A DNA stretch of 64,000 bases from NCBI RefSeq assembly GCF_000015045.1, contig NC_008609.1:1541001-1605000 (forward strand), read 5' to 3'. The notes beneath the pieces were generated by a model. That model saw only the letters and a program-made list of their open reading frames with translations, had not been told where the DNA came from and searched no databases. The position numbers were made by a program, and so were the translations under genes. Positions 25,935 to 35,467 of the stretch are shown piece by piece (position 1 is the first letter of the stretch; every line of letters begins with the position of its first letter). This DNA is from Pelobacter propionicus DSM 2379. Its GTDB lineage: Bacteria > Desulfobacterota > Desulfuromonadia > Geobacterales > Pseudopelobacteraceae.

Positions 25935-26728
25935 ACAGACAGCGGAAGTCTCTCTGCTTGTCGCTCCTGATCCATGGCGCGCTGCTCTCCTCCCTCTATG
26001 CGGTGAGCAGTTCCTCGGCCTGGCAGAGCGCTCCGGTGGTGATCGACTTTGACGTCTCATCGGGAGCTGCTCCTGTCGGTGCTCCTGGCCCATTGCCGGC
26101 AGGGCCAGCCGCGCCGCGGCCGGCCGCACGATCCAACCCGGCGCCCCGGCCCCGGGCAGTGGCGCCTCTGCCGCCTGCCCCTGTCGCACCGCGGTCCGCC
26201 CCCAGGACGGCCCTGGAGCAGAACGGCCCGGCGGCCATCGTCGCACCCCAGAAACGCGAGGCCGTTGCAACAGCCCAGGGCGAGGGGCAGACACGGGCGA
26301 TCGTTCCCGACGGCCCCCCGGGCTCTCCGGGCGGGGTGGGGAGCGTTCCGCCCGGCGGCGGAAGCGGCGGTGGGGGCAATGGAGGCGGCGGTTCGGGGAG
26401 CGAAACCGGAGGGGGCAGCGGTGGCGGAGCAACGGCCGAGCAGTTGCGCAACCGCTACCTGAGGGAGCACTTCGCCTACATCAGGGACCTGATCCAGAAG
26501 AATATCTCCTATCCGGCGCGGGCGCGGAAATTCGGCTGGGCCGGCAAGGTGGTGGTGACCTTCATCATCCACGAATCCGGAAAAGTCAGTAACGAGCGGG
26601 TAGTCGCCAGTTCCGGCCATAACCTTCTGGACAATAACGTGATCGACACCATCAGGGATGTGTCCCCCTTCCCCAGGCCGCCGGTCAAGGCCGAACTGCG
26701 CATCCCCATCGTCTACCGGCTGGATTGA
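25931..26728 (+). CDS. tonB: TonB energy-transducing protein
   Basis: A 265-residue protein with an N-terminal signal anchor (SLLIHGALLSSLYAV, including the His typical of the TonB membrane helix). A periplasmic Pro/Ala and then Gly/Ser-rich linker covers about residues 45-170. The C-terminal TonB domain spans about 175-265 (NISYPARARKFGWAGKVVV, ending IPIVYRLD). It would energise the three TonB-dependent receptors encoded downstream. The glycine-rich stretch is unusually long. Confidence 0.9.
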   Translation: MNRQRKSLCLSLLIHGALLSSLYAVSSSSAWQSAPVVIDFDVSSGAAPVGAPGPLPAGPAAPRPAARSNPAPRPRAVAPLPPAPVAPRSAPRTALEQNGPAAIVAPQKREAVATAQGEGQTRAIVPDGPPGSPGGVGSVPPGGGSGGGGNGGGGSGSETGGGSGGGATAEQLRNRYLREHFAYIRDLIQKNISYPARARKFGWAGKVVVTFIIHESGKVSNERVVASSGHNLLDNNVIDTIRDVSPFPRPPVKAELRIPIVYRLD

Positions 26729-26796
26729 AATGCAAGAGCCGTTCGCACCTCATGCGGATTCTCGAATCGCACACATTTTACGAAAGGAATCAACCA

Positions 26797-27420
26797 ATGC
26801 AGATGGACGTGAATTCATTCGATCAGCTGGCCCGGGAGGTGTTCGCTCCGGTCTATCCCGTTATTGCCTCCCAGGTTGTTCAACACACCGGCATCACCGA
26901 AGGGGTCTGCCTGGATATGGGCTGTGGCGGCGGCTACCTGGGGCTCGCCCTGGCGCGCGTCACCGACCTTCGTTTCCATTTTCTGGACCAGTCCCGGGAG
27001 ATGCTGGAGATCGTACGGGCCAATCTGGCGGCCAACGGCCTGGAAAACAGGGGGGATGTTCTGGAGGGGAATGCGGAGTCAATCCCGCTTCCCGACCGCT
27101 CGGTCAACCTGGTCATCAGCCGCGGCTCGCTCTTCTTCTGGGACCGGGTACCGGCGTTCCGGGAGATATACCGGGTTCTGGCTCCCGGCGGCATGAGCTA
27201 TATCGGCGGCGGCTTCGGATCGCCCGAGCTGAAGGACGAGATCACCCGGCGCATGGAGGCCAGGTCAGGGGATAACGGCCAGTGGCGCGAGAAGGTGGCC
27301 AGGAACCTGGGACCTCAGGCGCCCCGGGCCTTCGAGGATGAGTTGCGTTGTGCCGGGATACCCGATTTCAGGGTAGAACAGAGCGAGGCAGCCGGGCTCT
27401 GGATCATCGTGAGGAAATAG
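26797..27420 (+). CDS. Class I SAM-dependent methyltransferase
   Basis: A 207-residue type 11 methyltransferase. The SAM-binding motif I is LDMGCGGGYLGLAL, the acidic end of beta2 is FLDQSREM, and motif IV/post-I are LPDRSVNLVISRG and REIYRVLAPGG. It lies four bases before the radical SAM-FecB fusion, so the two are probably co-translated. The ATG at 26797 follows AAAGGA; the frame extends to 26725 without a ribosome site. Acceptor unknown; a chelator or cofactor is suggested by context. Confidence 0.88.
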   Translation: MQMDVNSFDQLAREVFAPVYPVIASQVVQHTGITEGVCLDMGCGGGYLGLALARVTDLRFHFLDQSREMLEIVRANLAANGLENRGDVLEGNAESIPLPDRSVNLVISRGSLFFWDRVPAFREIYRVLAPGGMSYIGGGFGSPELKDEITRRMEARSGDNGQWREKVARNLGPQAPRAFEDELRCAGIPDFRVEQSEAAGLWIIVRK

Positions 27421-27423
27421 AAT

Positions 27424-29253
27424 ATGGAAAAGCTGCGTTGCGAAGTGTGCGAGAGGAGCTGTGTCATATCCACCGGCGGCCTGGGGGCGTGCGGGCGCTA
27501 TGGGGAGCAAGATGGCGGTATCGTGGAGCGTTATCCAAACCAGTACCTGGTGGCCTGCCCCATCTCCATCGAAACCATGCCCATGCTCCACTTCCACCCC
27601 CGGTCAAAGTTCCTCCAGATCAGCAGCACCGGTTGCAACTTCGACTGTCCCGGTTGCATCTCCACCGTCATCGTCAAGGAGATGTCCCCTGCCAGCAGTG
27701 CCCTGCAACGGCTGACGCCGGAAGAGGTGGTCTGCAAGGCCCTGGACAACGACTGCGTGGGGATCGCCTTTCTGATGAACGACCCCCTGGCCGGCTTGCC
27801 CAGTTTTATCCAGGTGGCGGCCCTGGCTCGCTCCCACGGCCTGCTCATGGGGTGCTCGACCAACGCCTATTTTACCGAGTCGTCCCTGGCCGCGCTGCTG
27901 CCGCACCTGGATTTCATCAATATCGGCTTCAAGGGCTTTTCCGATCAGGCCTATGCCGCCTGTGGCGCGGCGAGCGTGCAGCCGGTCCTGCGTAACCTGA
28001 AAACTCTCCACGCGGGAGGAGTTCATGTGGAGGTCTCCTGCATCATGCACACCGGCAATATGGAGGAAGTGCGTGATCTGGCCCGCCATCTGGCTGGCAT
28101 CTCGCCGACCATTCCCCTGCAGGTGATGCGCTTCATCCCCCTGGAGGGGGCCGAGATCTCCCGGGAGCCATCCATACGCCAGGCCGAGGAGTTCTGCGCC
28201 GGGCTTAAGGGGATACTGGAGTACGTCTACCTGTTCAACTCACCTGGCACGGAGCTTTTGCACACCCGTTGCCCGGGCTGCGGCGAGATCCTGATCAGGC
28301 GGGACTTCTACGGTCCCATGGGGGCCAAATTTCTCGATGCCTGCCCCGGACTGTCGCCGGATAACCGCTGTCCCCGCTGTCTCCGCCGCCTGGAGATGGT
28401 CGGAGCGCCGGCGGCCACCGTCTACCAGGAGGGGGACTTCGAGGGGGGATACCCGTTCACGCGGGCACTGGAGATCATCGAGGCGATGCTGATCGCCATG
28501 GGGGTGGACCGCAAGGCAACGGTGGTGCGGGCCTGGGAAGATTTCCTTGGCGCCGGTGACATGGGCGGCTTTCACCGGGCCATACAGAAGCCCCGCTGCT
28601 ACATCGACATGGTGCGCCATTTCGGGAGCGTTGCCGGTGTGGCCGAACAGGGCGAGAGGCTGGCCGTCTATCTGGAACGGCAGGTGGCGCGCGTTGAAAA
28701 GGATCTGGCCGGGGTGCGTCATCGACCGAGGGTCTACTATGCCATGGGCACGCCGCTCTTCTACCTGCGCGGCGGTCGCCTGGAGAACCAGCTGGCCGAA
28801 ACAGCGGGCGGGATCAGCGTTAACCGGGCCCTTGAGGCATCCGGCCGCCCCGGCCGAAGCCTTTCCGTGGAGCAGCTCAACGAACTGGACCCGGAGGTTA
28901 TGGTTATCTCCGCCTTTATCTCCAGCAGCGTGGATGATTTTTATGCCGAATGCCTCCGCCTGGGGATAACCGCCCAGGCGGTGCGGAAACGCAGGATCTA
29001 CGCCCATCCGGCGCCCGGTTGGGATTTCGGCACGCCGCGCTGGATACTGGGGCTGCTGTTTTTGGCACACACCCTCCATCCCGAGCTCTGTCGGGTGGAT
29101 GTTATGGCCGAAGCGGAGGAGTTTTACCGCAGGTTCTACGGAACCGGTTTTTCCCCGGCCGGAATGAACCGCTCTTTTGGCAAACCGTCGGCGAACTGGC
29201 AGTGGGGGAGCGGGTCGGTGGAGCAGGCTCTCATGCCGCAAACAGTGCAATGA
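27424..29253 (+). CDS. Radical SAM protein fused to a FecB-like solute-binding domain
   Basis: A 609-residue cytoplasmic fusion with no signal peptide. An N-terminal Cys cluster (Cys6, 9, 13, 23) resembles the AmmeMemoRadiSam/COG1180 group. The radical SAM motif CNFDCPGC gives Cys71, 75 and 78. Next comes a zinc-ribbon-like region (~280-325; CPGCGEI and CPRCLRR). Residues ~435-570 look like a FecB/BtuF-type binding domain: RPRVYYAMGTPLFY, then LDPEVMVISAFISS and the helix LLFLAHTLHPELC. This suggests it binds an imported chelate and acts on it radically. A paralogue lies at 48888-50699. Confidence 0.85.
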   Translation: MEKLRCEVCERSCVISTGGLGACGRYGEQDGGIVERYPNQYLVACPISIETMPMLHFHPRSKFLQISSTGCNFDCPGCISTVIVKEMSPASSALQRLTPEEVVCKALDNDCVGIAFLMNDPLAGLPSFIQVAALARSHGLLMGCSTNAYFTESSLAALLPHLDFINIGFKGFSDQAYAACGAASVQPVLRNLKTLHAGGVHVEVSCIMHTGNMEEVRDLARHLAGISPTIPLQVMRFIPLEGAEISREPSIRQAEEFCAGLKGILEYVYLFNSPGTELLHTRCPGCGEILIRRDFYGPMGAKFLDACPGLSPDNRCPRCLRRLEMVGAPAATVYQEGDFEGGYPFTRALEIIEAMLIAMGVDRKATVVRAWEDFLGAGDMGGFHRAIQKPRCYIDMVRHFGSVAGVAEQGERLAVYLERQVARVEKDLAGVRHRPRVYYAMGTPLFYLRGGRLENQLAETAGGISVNRALEASGRPGRSLSVEQLNELDPEVMVISAFISSSVDDFYAECLRLGITAQAVRKRRIYAHPAPGWDFGTPRWILGLLFLAHTLHPELCRVDVMAEAEEFYRRFYGTGFSPAGMNRSFGKPSANWQWGSGSVEQALMPQTVQ

Positions 29254-29296
29254 ATACATGAAAACATCGGCGTTAGCCGGAAGGGGAGGAAACAGC

Positions 29297-31273
29297 ATGA
29301 GATGGAGCGTAGCGGCGGGGGTGGCCCTGCTCGCCCTGGAGACCACGGTTCAGGCGGGAATGGCGGAGGAGCAAACCGTGGAGGTCGACAGCGTGGAAGT
29401 GACCGGCACGCGTGATCGGGAGCCGGTCTACAGCTCGTTCACCGTGCCGGAGAGCGCGGCGGCCACCGTGGAGGAGTTCAGCCGGGAGGATATCCGTGCC
29501 GTGGCGCCAAGCAGCATCTATGACATCGCGGCGCTCTCCCCCGGGGCACAGGTCACGTTTCAGGGGCGCAAGGGGATGAATGCCCTGCAACTGCGTGGCG
29601 GCGATACCTTGGGCGTTATCCTGGATGGCGTGTATATCCCCTGGTCCCAGGCATCGCGAATGCTGGCCCAGTTTCCGGTTGACGCCATTGAGTCGGTCCG
29701 TGTCGTGCGCGACAGTTCCGCCGTCACCCTGGGGCCGCTGACCCCCTTTTCTCCGGCGGTGAACCACGACAACGCCCCTACCCCCGGCCAGGGAAGTTCG
29801 AACCAGGGCTTCATGGTCATTACCACCAAGCGGGGTAAGGGGTTCGAGGTTGGTGGAATCGCCGAGTACGCCAGCCACAACAGCCGCAACTTCCAGCTCT
29901 ACCACGGCTACAAGAAGGGGCCTCTCTCCTATCGCCTGGTGGGAACCGTCTCCGGTACCGATGGCCGGGACGGCTGGAACAATGCCGCCAGCACCCGCTC
30001 CATCCTGGCCAACGGCAATTACGACGCTACGGACCTGAAGGCGGACTTCATGGTCTACTTCGCCGACTCCCGGCGGGAGATCCAGCGATCCACTAAGGAG
30101 AGCACCACCTCTAACGCGCTTTGGTATTACGATCCGATGAAATCCCTTCAACTCTCCGTCAATCTGCACAAGCCCTGGAACGACGTTCATACCACCTCAC
30201 TCTCCTATGCCCGTGGCCGTGTCACGGCCCACGAAGTGCTGCGCACGACCAAGGCGACCCCCGATGACATCAGCCAGGCCGACCAGAGCGACATGCTGCA
30301 CCTCTGGCATGTGGCCGCCACTGCGAACAACCGTTTCGTGGCCGGCCTGCAGGGATTCCGCTGGGAAAGCCCCACCGGCCAGTTCTTCTACGAGAATATA
30401 GCGCGCAAGGAGGATCTGGTCTCCGGCTATCTCCACGACGAGTATCGCCTGAACGATCGACTGACCCTGGATGGCGGAATCAGGGTGGATGCCAAGTTCA
30501 TCGAAAAGGGGTCGGACAAGTATTCACCGCTTCTGGGCGGCAACAAGATGATCAATGACGAATGGCAGCAACCCGCCATCAGCCTCTCCCTGGGGGGGAG
30601 CTACAAGCTGGATCGTATGCATCGCCTGCTGGCCCGCTTCGGCTACACGCGCCAGGATGCCGATTCTTTTCTGGCGACGGTTGATGGCAAGGACCTGGAT
30701 ACTGAGGAGCGTTTCAAGTACGAGCTGGGGATCGAGGCCAACTACCACCCCGCCTTCAACCCCACGCTCACATTGTTTCTCTACGATATCCGCAAGTTTG
30801 CCTATGCTGCCGCCACCGGCGGAAGCGGCGCCACCGCCTACAATATCTACGACTCCGCCGACGTTATCCGCGAGGGGGTCGAGTTTTCCTGCAAGGGGGC
30901 TCTCCCCTGGGGCTTCGGCTACAACACCGGTTATTCCTATATCACCACCGACCGCGGTGCGACCAACAAGATCAAGCCGCATCACATGGTGAACCTGCGC
31001 CTTTCCCACAAGATCAACGCGGTGGAGAGCAATCTGATCCTGAACTATGTGGGACCCTACGAAAACAACTTCCTCTCCACCGGCAGCGTCTACCGCCCTG
31101 CCGGGGGCTATACACGCCTGGATATGAATGTGAGCTACGCTTTTACGCTGCGTGGCGCCCAAGCCCGGGCAACCCTGTACGGTCGCAACCTGTTGGACGA
31201 CCACTACGTCACCATAGCTGGCTGGCGGGACCAGGGGATGGTCTGGGGCGGCAAGATGGAAGTGGCGTTCTGA
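29297..31273 (+). CDS. TonB-dependent outer membrane receptor 1
   Basis: A 658-residue receptor: signal peptide (MRWSVAAGVALLALE...), plug domain around residues 30-180 (NALQLRGGDTLGVILDGVYI), then a beta barrel ending in an aromatic/hydrophobic strand KMEVAF, as expected for BAM targeting. GGGGAGG precedes the ATG at 29297; the frame is open to 29177 inside the previous gene. It differs clearly from the other two receptors. Ligand unknown; probably the metal chelate handled by the island. Confidence 0.9.
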   Translation: MRWSVAAGVALLALETTVQAGMAEEQTVEVDSVEVTGTRDREPVYSSFTVPESAAATVEEFSREDIRAVAPSSIYDIAALSPGAQVTFQGRKGMNALQLRGGDTLGVILDGVYIPWSQASRMLAQFPVDAIESVRVVRDSSAVTLGPLTPFSPAVNHDNAPTPGQGSSNQGFMVITTKRGKGFEVGGIAEYASHNSRNFQLYHGYKKGPLSYRLVGTVSGTDGRDGWNNAASTRSILANGNYDATDLKADFMVYFADSRREIQRSTKESTTSNALWYYDPMKSLQLSVNLHKPWNDVHTTSLSYARGRVTAHEVLRTTKATPDDISQADQSDMLHLWHVAATANNRFVAGLQGFRWESPTGQFFYENIARKEDLVSGYLHDEYRLNDRLTLDGGIRVDAKFIEKGSDKYSPLLGGNKMINDEWQQPAISLSLGGSYKLDRMHRLLARFGYTRQDADSFLATVDGKDLDTEERFKYELGIEANYHPAFNPTLTLFLYDIRKFAYAAATGGSGATAYNIYDSADVIREGVEFSCKGALPWGFGYNTGYSYITTDRGATNKIKPHHMVNLRLSHKINAVESNLILNYVGPYENNFLSTGSVYRPAGGYTRLDMNVSYAFTLRGAQARATLYGRNLLDDHYVTIAGWRDQGMVWGGKMEVAF

Positions 31274-31388
31274 TAACCGGATGCGAGCTGAAGAGTGGGA
31301 CCAAACGCATGCTCTTTGGCTAACGATATAAACGCAAGGCAACGGAACCATTCAGGCATCCGATACAGCCGATCCGGAAAGGAGAGGA

Positions 31389-32279
31389 ATGAGAAGCAGA
31401 CGTGAAAACGGCGACAGGGGAGGGAGTTCCCGCGTGATCCTGGACGAGGCGGAGCATACCCTGCGTGCACGCTACGGCGCAGGCCTGGACGACCTGGTCG
31501 TGGAGCGGTTGGTGGTGGGGGTCTTCTTCGTGGGGGTGAAGCTCTCCAACGGCTGCGGCGGGGTTGCCTACACCCCTCCCGACGTGGTCAGGAATGCCGG
31601 CAACCGCATCCTGAAGGGGAATGGGAAAACCCCCTTCATCCGCGGCATAGGCGTCACGCAGGTCATGGCCGGCGACGTGCCCGGACCATTCGCGGGAGTC
31701 ATCAGGCTGGCCACCCTGAATGCCCTCTCGGTTCCGTTTCTGGAGGATGGCCGCTATCGCGTGGACGAAACCGGCGACCTGTCCGGCGTGCAGTCCCTGT
31801 TCCGCAACCGGAGAATCTGCATGGTGGGCGCCATCATCCCGCTGCTGAAGAAATTGAAGCACGTCGGCACCGCCGGAGTGTCCATCATCGACCACAAGCA
31901 GGAGACCCGCGCCGAGGCCGGGGAAGGCTACGGAACCTTCGTTTCGCCGGAACGGACCGCCGAGACTCTCTCCCGCTGTGAAACAGCCGTATTCACCGGG
32001 GCCGCCATCGCCAACAACAGCATCCGGGAACTGCTCGGACAGGTTCCCCGCCATGCAGCCATCGCCGTGGCCGGGCCGACGGCCGGATTTGTGCCCGAGC
32101 CGCTCTTCCGGCGCGGGGTGGCCATGGTGGGGACGGTGGTGGTCAGCGACAGCGACCGCGCCCTAGACATCCTGGCCGAAGGGGGCGGGGGGTACCGGTT
32201 GTTCAAGGAGTGCGTGCGCAAGATCAACCTGCTCAATGTGGAGCGCCTGTGCCAGCTGGGATTGGGTGGCGCTTTCTGA
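31389..32279 (+). CDS. DUF364 putative heavy-metal-chelation protein 1
   Basis: A 296-residue cytoplasmic protein with the two-part layout of the family: an N-terminal DUF4213-type domain (VVGVFFVGVKLSNGCGGVAY) and a C-terminal Rossmann-like DUF364 domain (RICMVGAIIPLLKKLKHVG, later VAGPTAGFVPEPLF). The family is annotated as putative heavy-metal chelation from structure and context; biochemical function is not established. It sits between two receptors. AAAGGAGAGGA precedes the ATG. Confidence 0.82.
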   Translation: MRSRRENGDRGGSSRVILDEAEHTLRARYGAGLDDLVVERLVVGVFFVGVKLSNGCGGVAYTPPDVVRNAGNRILKGNGKTPFIRGIGVTQVMAGDVPGPFAGVIRLATLNALSVPFLEDGRYRVDETGDLSGVQSLFRNRRICMVGAIIPLLKKLKHVGTAGVSIIDHKQETRAEAGEGYGTFVSPERTAETLSRCETAVFTGAAIANNSIRELLGQVPRHAAIAVAGPTAGFVPEPLFRRGVAMVGTVVVSDSDRALDILAEGGGGYRLFKECVRKINLLNVERLCQLGLGGAF

Positions 32280-32381
32280 AAAGGACAAGGAACAAGGCGT
32301 GGTTGACCACTGCCCCGGGTACTTCGCGTAACGCGACAATGCACTGCAATGATGCTGTGAACACACCATGAGGAGGAATCA

Positions 32382-34433
32382 ATGAAGAAACAGAAGAGAC
32401 GTTTTTCCGTCAGAATCAAGAAACGGGGTCTGCTGGCACCGGTGCTGGCGGTTTCCCTGCTGTCGACACCAGCCATGGCCGATGACCAGGCGCCGAAGAG
32501 TGACGAAAGCGGCGATGTCTTCACCCTGGGCAACGTGGAGGTTACCGGCAAGGGCGAGAGCATCAAGAACCCGGCCGTGGAGGTGGTCACCAGCGAGGAT
32601 ATGCTCCAGTTCGACACCAAGACCGTGTCCGAAGCAGCCAACCTGGTTCCCGGTGTCACCCTTGCCAAGATGGGGGCGCGCAACGAGTCCACGGTCTACG
32701 TGCGCGGTTTCGACCTCAAACACGCGCCGCTGTTCATGGACGGCATCCCGATCTACGTCCCCTATGACGGCAATGTGGACCTGGGGCGCTTCTTCACCTA
32801 CGACCTGTCGGAGCTGGTCATCTCCAAGGGGTTTGCGTCGGTGCTCTACGGTCCCAACACCATGGGGGGCGCCATCAACATGGTCTCCAAGCGCCCCACC
32901 AAGGAGTTCGAGGGCAGTGCCGGCACCGGTTACAGCTCCGTGGACCAGTACCACGCCTTCGCCAACTTCGGAACCAACCAGGGAAAATGGTACTTCCAGG
33001 GAGGCGGCTCCTGGTTCGACACCAACGGCTTCGAGATGTCGGAGCACTACCACAACACAACCTACGAGAACGGCGGCAAGCGCAACAACGCCTATGCCCA
33101 GGACTGGAAGGTCAGCGGTAAGCTGGGGTTGACCCCCAACAGCACCGACGAGTACGCCCTGAGCTATATCTACCAGAACGGCGAAAAGGGGGTGCCTCCC
33201 TACGCCGGCGACAATCTCACAAACCAGAAAAAGAAGTTCTGGCAGTGGCCCTACTGGAGAAAGCAGAGCCTGTACTTCACCTCCAATACTGCCATCGGCG
33301 AGAAGAGTTATGTGAAGACCCGCGCCTATTATGATCGCTTCAAAAACTCGCTTTTGATCTTCACCAATGACAGCTACAGCACCGTCACGCCCAACAGCGG
33401 CAACAGGAGCTGGTACGACGACTACACCTATGGCGCGTCCATCGAGGCTGGCACCAAACTGATCTCCAACAACGAAATCAAGCTGGCCTTTCTTTTCAAG
33501 GACGATGTCCATCGTGAGGACGATGATGCCACCGGTTCCCCACAGAAACGTTTTGAGGAGCGCATCTTCACCATCGCCCTGGAGGACACGATCAAGCTGA
33601 CCGACAAGCTCTCCGCCATACTGGGGGTCAGCTACGACTTCCAGAATACGGTCCAGGCCCAGGACTACAATCCGATCGTCTCCGGCGGCCCCAATGTGCT
33701 GCACGATTTCGACCGTAAAAACAATAGCGACGTCAATGCCCAGGCAGCGCTGTTCTATGCCTACTCCGACACCGGCAAGGTGCATGCCGCCGTGGCGCGC
33801 AAGAATCGTTACCCTTCCATCAAGGATAAATACTCCTACCGGTTCAAGACCTATGTGCCAAACGAAAATCTGGATCCTGAAGTGTCCAATAACTATGAAA
33901 TCGGTGTCGAGGATACATTTGCCAAAAATATTAGAGTCAAAAGCACCCTGTTTTTTAACGACATATCGAAATATATCCTGGAAGTTAAAAACGTGGAGGG
34001 AACCAAGTCGCAGCTTCAGAACGTTGGCCACGTCCAGCGCTACGGCTACGAACTCGAGGCGAACGCCGCTATTACCGAGAGCCTGGAAGCCGGTATGAAC
34101 TATACCTTCATGTACAACAAGAACAGGACCAGCGATCTGGTAATAACCGATCTTCCCAAGCACAAGTTCTTCGCCTACGGCACGTACTCCCCCATCAAGC
34201 AACTCAAGCTGTTCGCCTCACTGGAGTACGACACCAGGCGCTACAGTTCGTCCGACGGGGTGGATGAGGCGGGTGAGTTTGTGGTCATCAACACCAAGGC
34301 GAGTTACGAGGCGATCAAGGACCTCGTGCTGGAGGCGGGGATCAACAACCTCCTGGACCGGGATTATGAGTTGACCGAGGGCTATCCCGAGGCGGGCCGC
34401 ACCTATTTCGTCCAGGCGCGCTACAAGTGGTGA
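32382..34433 (+). CDS. TonB-dependent outer membrane receptor 2
   Basis: A 683-residue siderophore-type receptor: signal peptide ending PAMA, plug with VYVRGFDLKHAPLFMDGIPI and NTMGGAINMVSKRP, and a barrel ending VQARYKW, the C-terminal aromatic of outer membrane proteins. GAGGAGG precedes the ATG. Closely related to receptor 3 (44692-46740) over its full length, so one arose by duplication within the island. The TCGCG-TAA-CGCGA palindrome at 32324-32336 lies upstream and could be a regulator site. Confidence 0.93.
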   Translation: MKKQKRRFSVRIKKRGLLAPVLAVSLLSTPAMADDQAPKSDESGDVFTLGNVEVTGKGESIKNPAVEVVTSEDMLQFDTKTVSEAANLVPGVTLAKMGARNESTVYVRGFDLKHAPLFMDGIPIYVPYDGNVDLGRFFTYDLSELVISKGFASVLYGPNTMGGAINMVSKRPTKEFEGSAGTGYSSVDQYHAFANFGTNQGKWYFQGGGSWFDTNGFEMSEHYHNTTYENGGKRNNAYAQDWKVSGKLGLTPNSTDEYALSYIYQNGEKGVPPYAGDNLTNQKKKFWQWPYWRKQSLYFTSNTAIGEKSYVKTRAYYDRFKNSLLIFTNDSYSTVTPNSGNRSWYDDYTYGASIEAGTKLISNNEIKLAFLFKDDVHREDDDATGSPQKRFEERIFTIALEDTIKLTDKLSAILGVSYDFQNTVQAQDYNPIVSGGPNVLHDFDRKNNSDVNAQAALFYAYSDTGKVHAAVARKNRYPSIKDKYSYRFKTYVPNENLDPEVSNNYEIGVEDTFAKNIRVKSTLFFNDISKYILEVKNVEGTKSQLQNVGHVQRYGYELEANAAITESLEAGMNYTFMYNKNRTSDLVITDLPKHKFFAYGTYSPIKQLKLFASLEYDTRRYSSSDGVDEAGEFVVINTKASYEAIKDLVLEAGINNLLDRDYELTEGYPEAGRTYFVQARYKW

Positions 34434-34464
34434 GACGGTACTAGCTGAAAGACAAGGGACGTGA

Positions 34465-34524
34465 CTCGTGACTGGTGACTGGGCCAGCCACGAGTCACCA
34501 GCCACGAGTTACGAGTTACGAGTT
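34465..34524. repeat. Inverted repeat plus three tandem 7-base repeats
   Basis: CTCGTGACTGGTGACT (34465-34480) pairs with 34493-34508 in 15 of 16 positions. Directly after it ACGAGTT is repeated three times (34504-34524). The core CGTGACTGGTGAC also occurs at the modA-modB hairpin. It ends 13 bases before a methyltransferase start, so the hairpin could affect its translation. Confidence 0.7.
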
Positions 34525-34537
34525 ACGGGGAGATGCA

Positions 34538-35350
34538 ATGGACAGGATTGAAATCGACTGGAATGCGGCATGGCAGAAGGCGCGGGAGGGGTTCTCACAA
34601 GGAAGCGATTCCTCCTTCTGGGACAAACGGGCGCCCGCCTTTGCCCGGCACGTGAAGGAAACTGACTACGAGAAACGTTTCCTTGATCTGATGCAGCCCG
34701 CCCCCTCCTGGAGCGTGCTGGATTTCGGCTGCGGCGCCGGCACCCTGGCGATTCCGCTGGCCAGACGGGTCGCCTCGGTGACTGCGGTGGACTTCTCCAG
34801 GGTGATGCTGGACCTCTTGCGCCAATCATGCCGGGAAGAGGGGATCACCAACGTCACCCCTCTCCATGGCAGTTGGGACGATGACTGGGAGAGTCTGGGC
34901 ATCGGAAGCCATGACGCGGTGATCGCTTCCCGCTCCCTGGTGGCCCTTGACCTGCGTGAGGCGATCACCAAGCTGGACCGGGCGGCGCGCAGGTCGGTCC
35001 ACATCTCCTCGCTGGTGGGTGATGGCCCCCAGGACCGGCGCATCTACGAGGCGGTGGGCAGGACGCTGGTATCCGGGCCGGATTACATCTACCTCTACAA
35101 CCTGCTGTACCAGATGGGCATCCGGGCCACGATCAACTTCATTACTCACCGGGAGTGGAAGGTCTACGGTAACCTGGACGAGGCGCTGGAGGGGAACTGC
35201 TGGATGCTGAAGGATGTCACCCGGGAAGAGCTGGGACTGCTCCGGCGGTATCTGGCCGCGACCCTGCAGGCCCATGGCAGCGGCTGGCGCATGCCCGAGC
35301 CAAGGGTGGTGCGCTGGGCCCTGATCAGCTGGGAGAAGGATACGGAGTGA
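34538..35350 (+). CDS. Class I SAM-dependent methyltransferase 2
   Basis: A 270-residue methyltransferase with motif I LDFGCGAGTLAIPLARRV, then VTAVDFSRVMLDLL. The C-terminal half (MGIRATINFITHREWKVYG, ARRYLAATLQ-like helix) is not that of a recognised subfamily. The ATG at 34538 follows GGGGAG. It is followed by a radical SAM gene, mirroring the methyltransferase-radical SAM pair at 26797-29253. Substrate unknown. Confidence 0.85.
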   Translation: MDRIEIDWNAAWQKAREGFSQGSDSSFWDKRAPAFARHVKETDYEKRFLDLMQPAPSWSVLDFGCGAGTLAIPLARRVASVTAVDFSRVMLDLLRQSCREEGITNVTPLHGSWDDDWESLGIGSHDAVIASRSLVALDLREAITKLDRAARRSVHISSLVGDGPQDRRIYEAVGRTLVSGPDYIYLYNLLYQMGIRATINFITHREWKVYGNLDEALEGNCWMLKDVTREELGLLRRYLAATLQAHGSGWRMPEPRVVRWALISWEKDTE

Positions 35351-35467
35351 GGAGTGGATGCGCCGTTGTGTGCGGGGCGTGACAACGTTGTCCGGCCGTG
35401 AAATCGCGGTATGTTTGTGAGGCAGGCGGCCGCGGTTGGCCGGGATCGAGTCGAAGGAGGTGCGACC

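Noticed and set aside
32379-34202. 607-codon minus-strand frame opposite TonB-dependent receptor 2
   Set aside because: Antisense of a clear receptor gene; no start signals or conserved motifs.
34504-34524. Three ACGAGTT repeats as a possible CRISPR remnant
   Set aside because: The units are 7 bases and directly adjacent, without spacers or cas genes.
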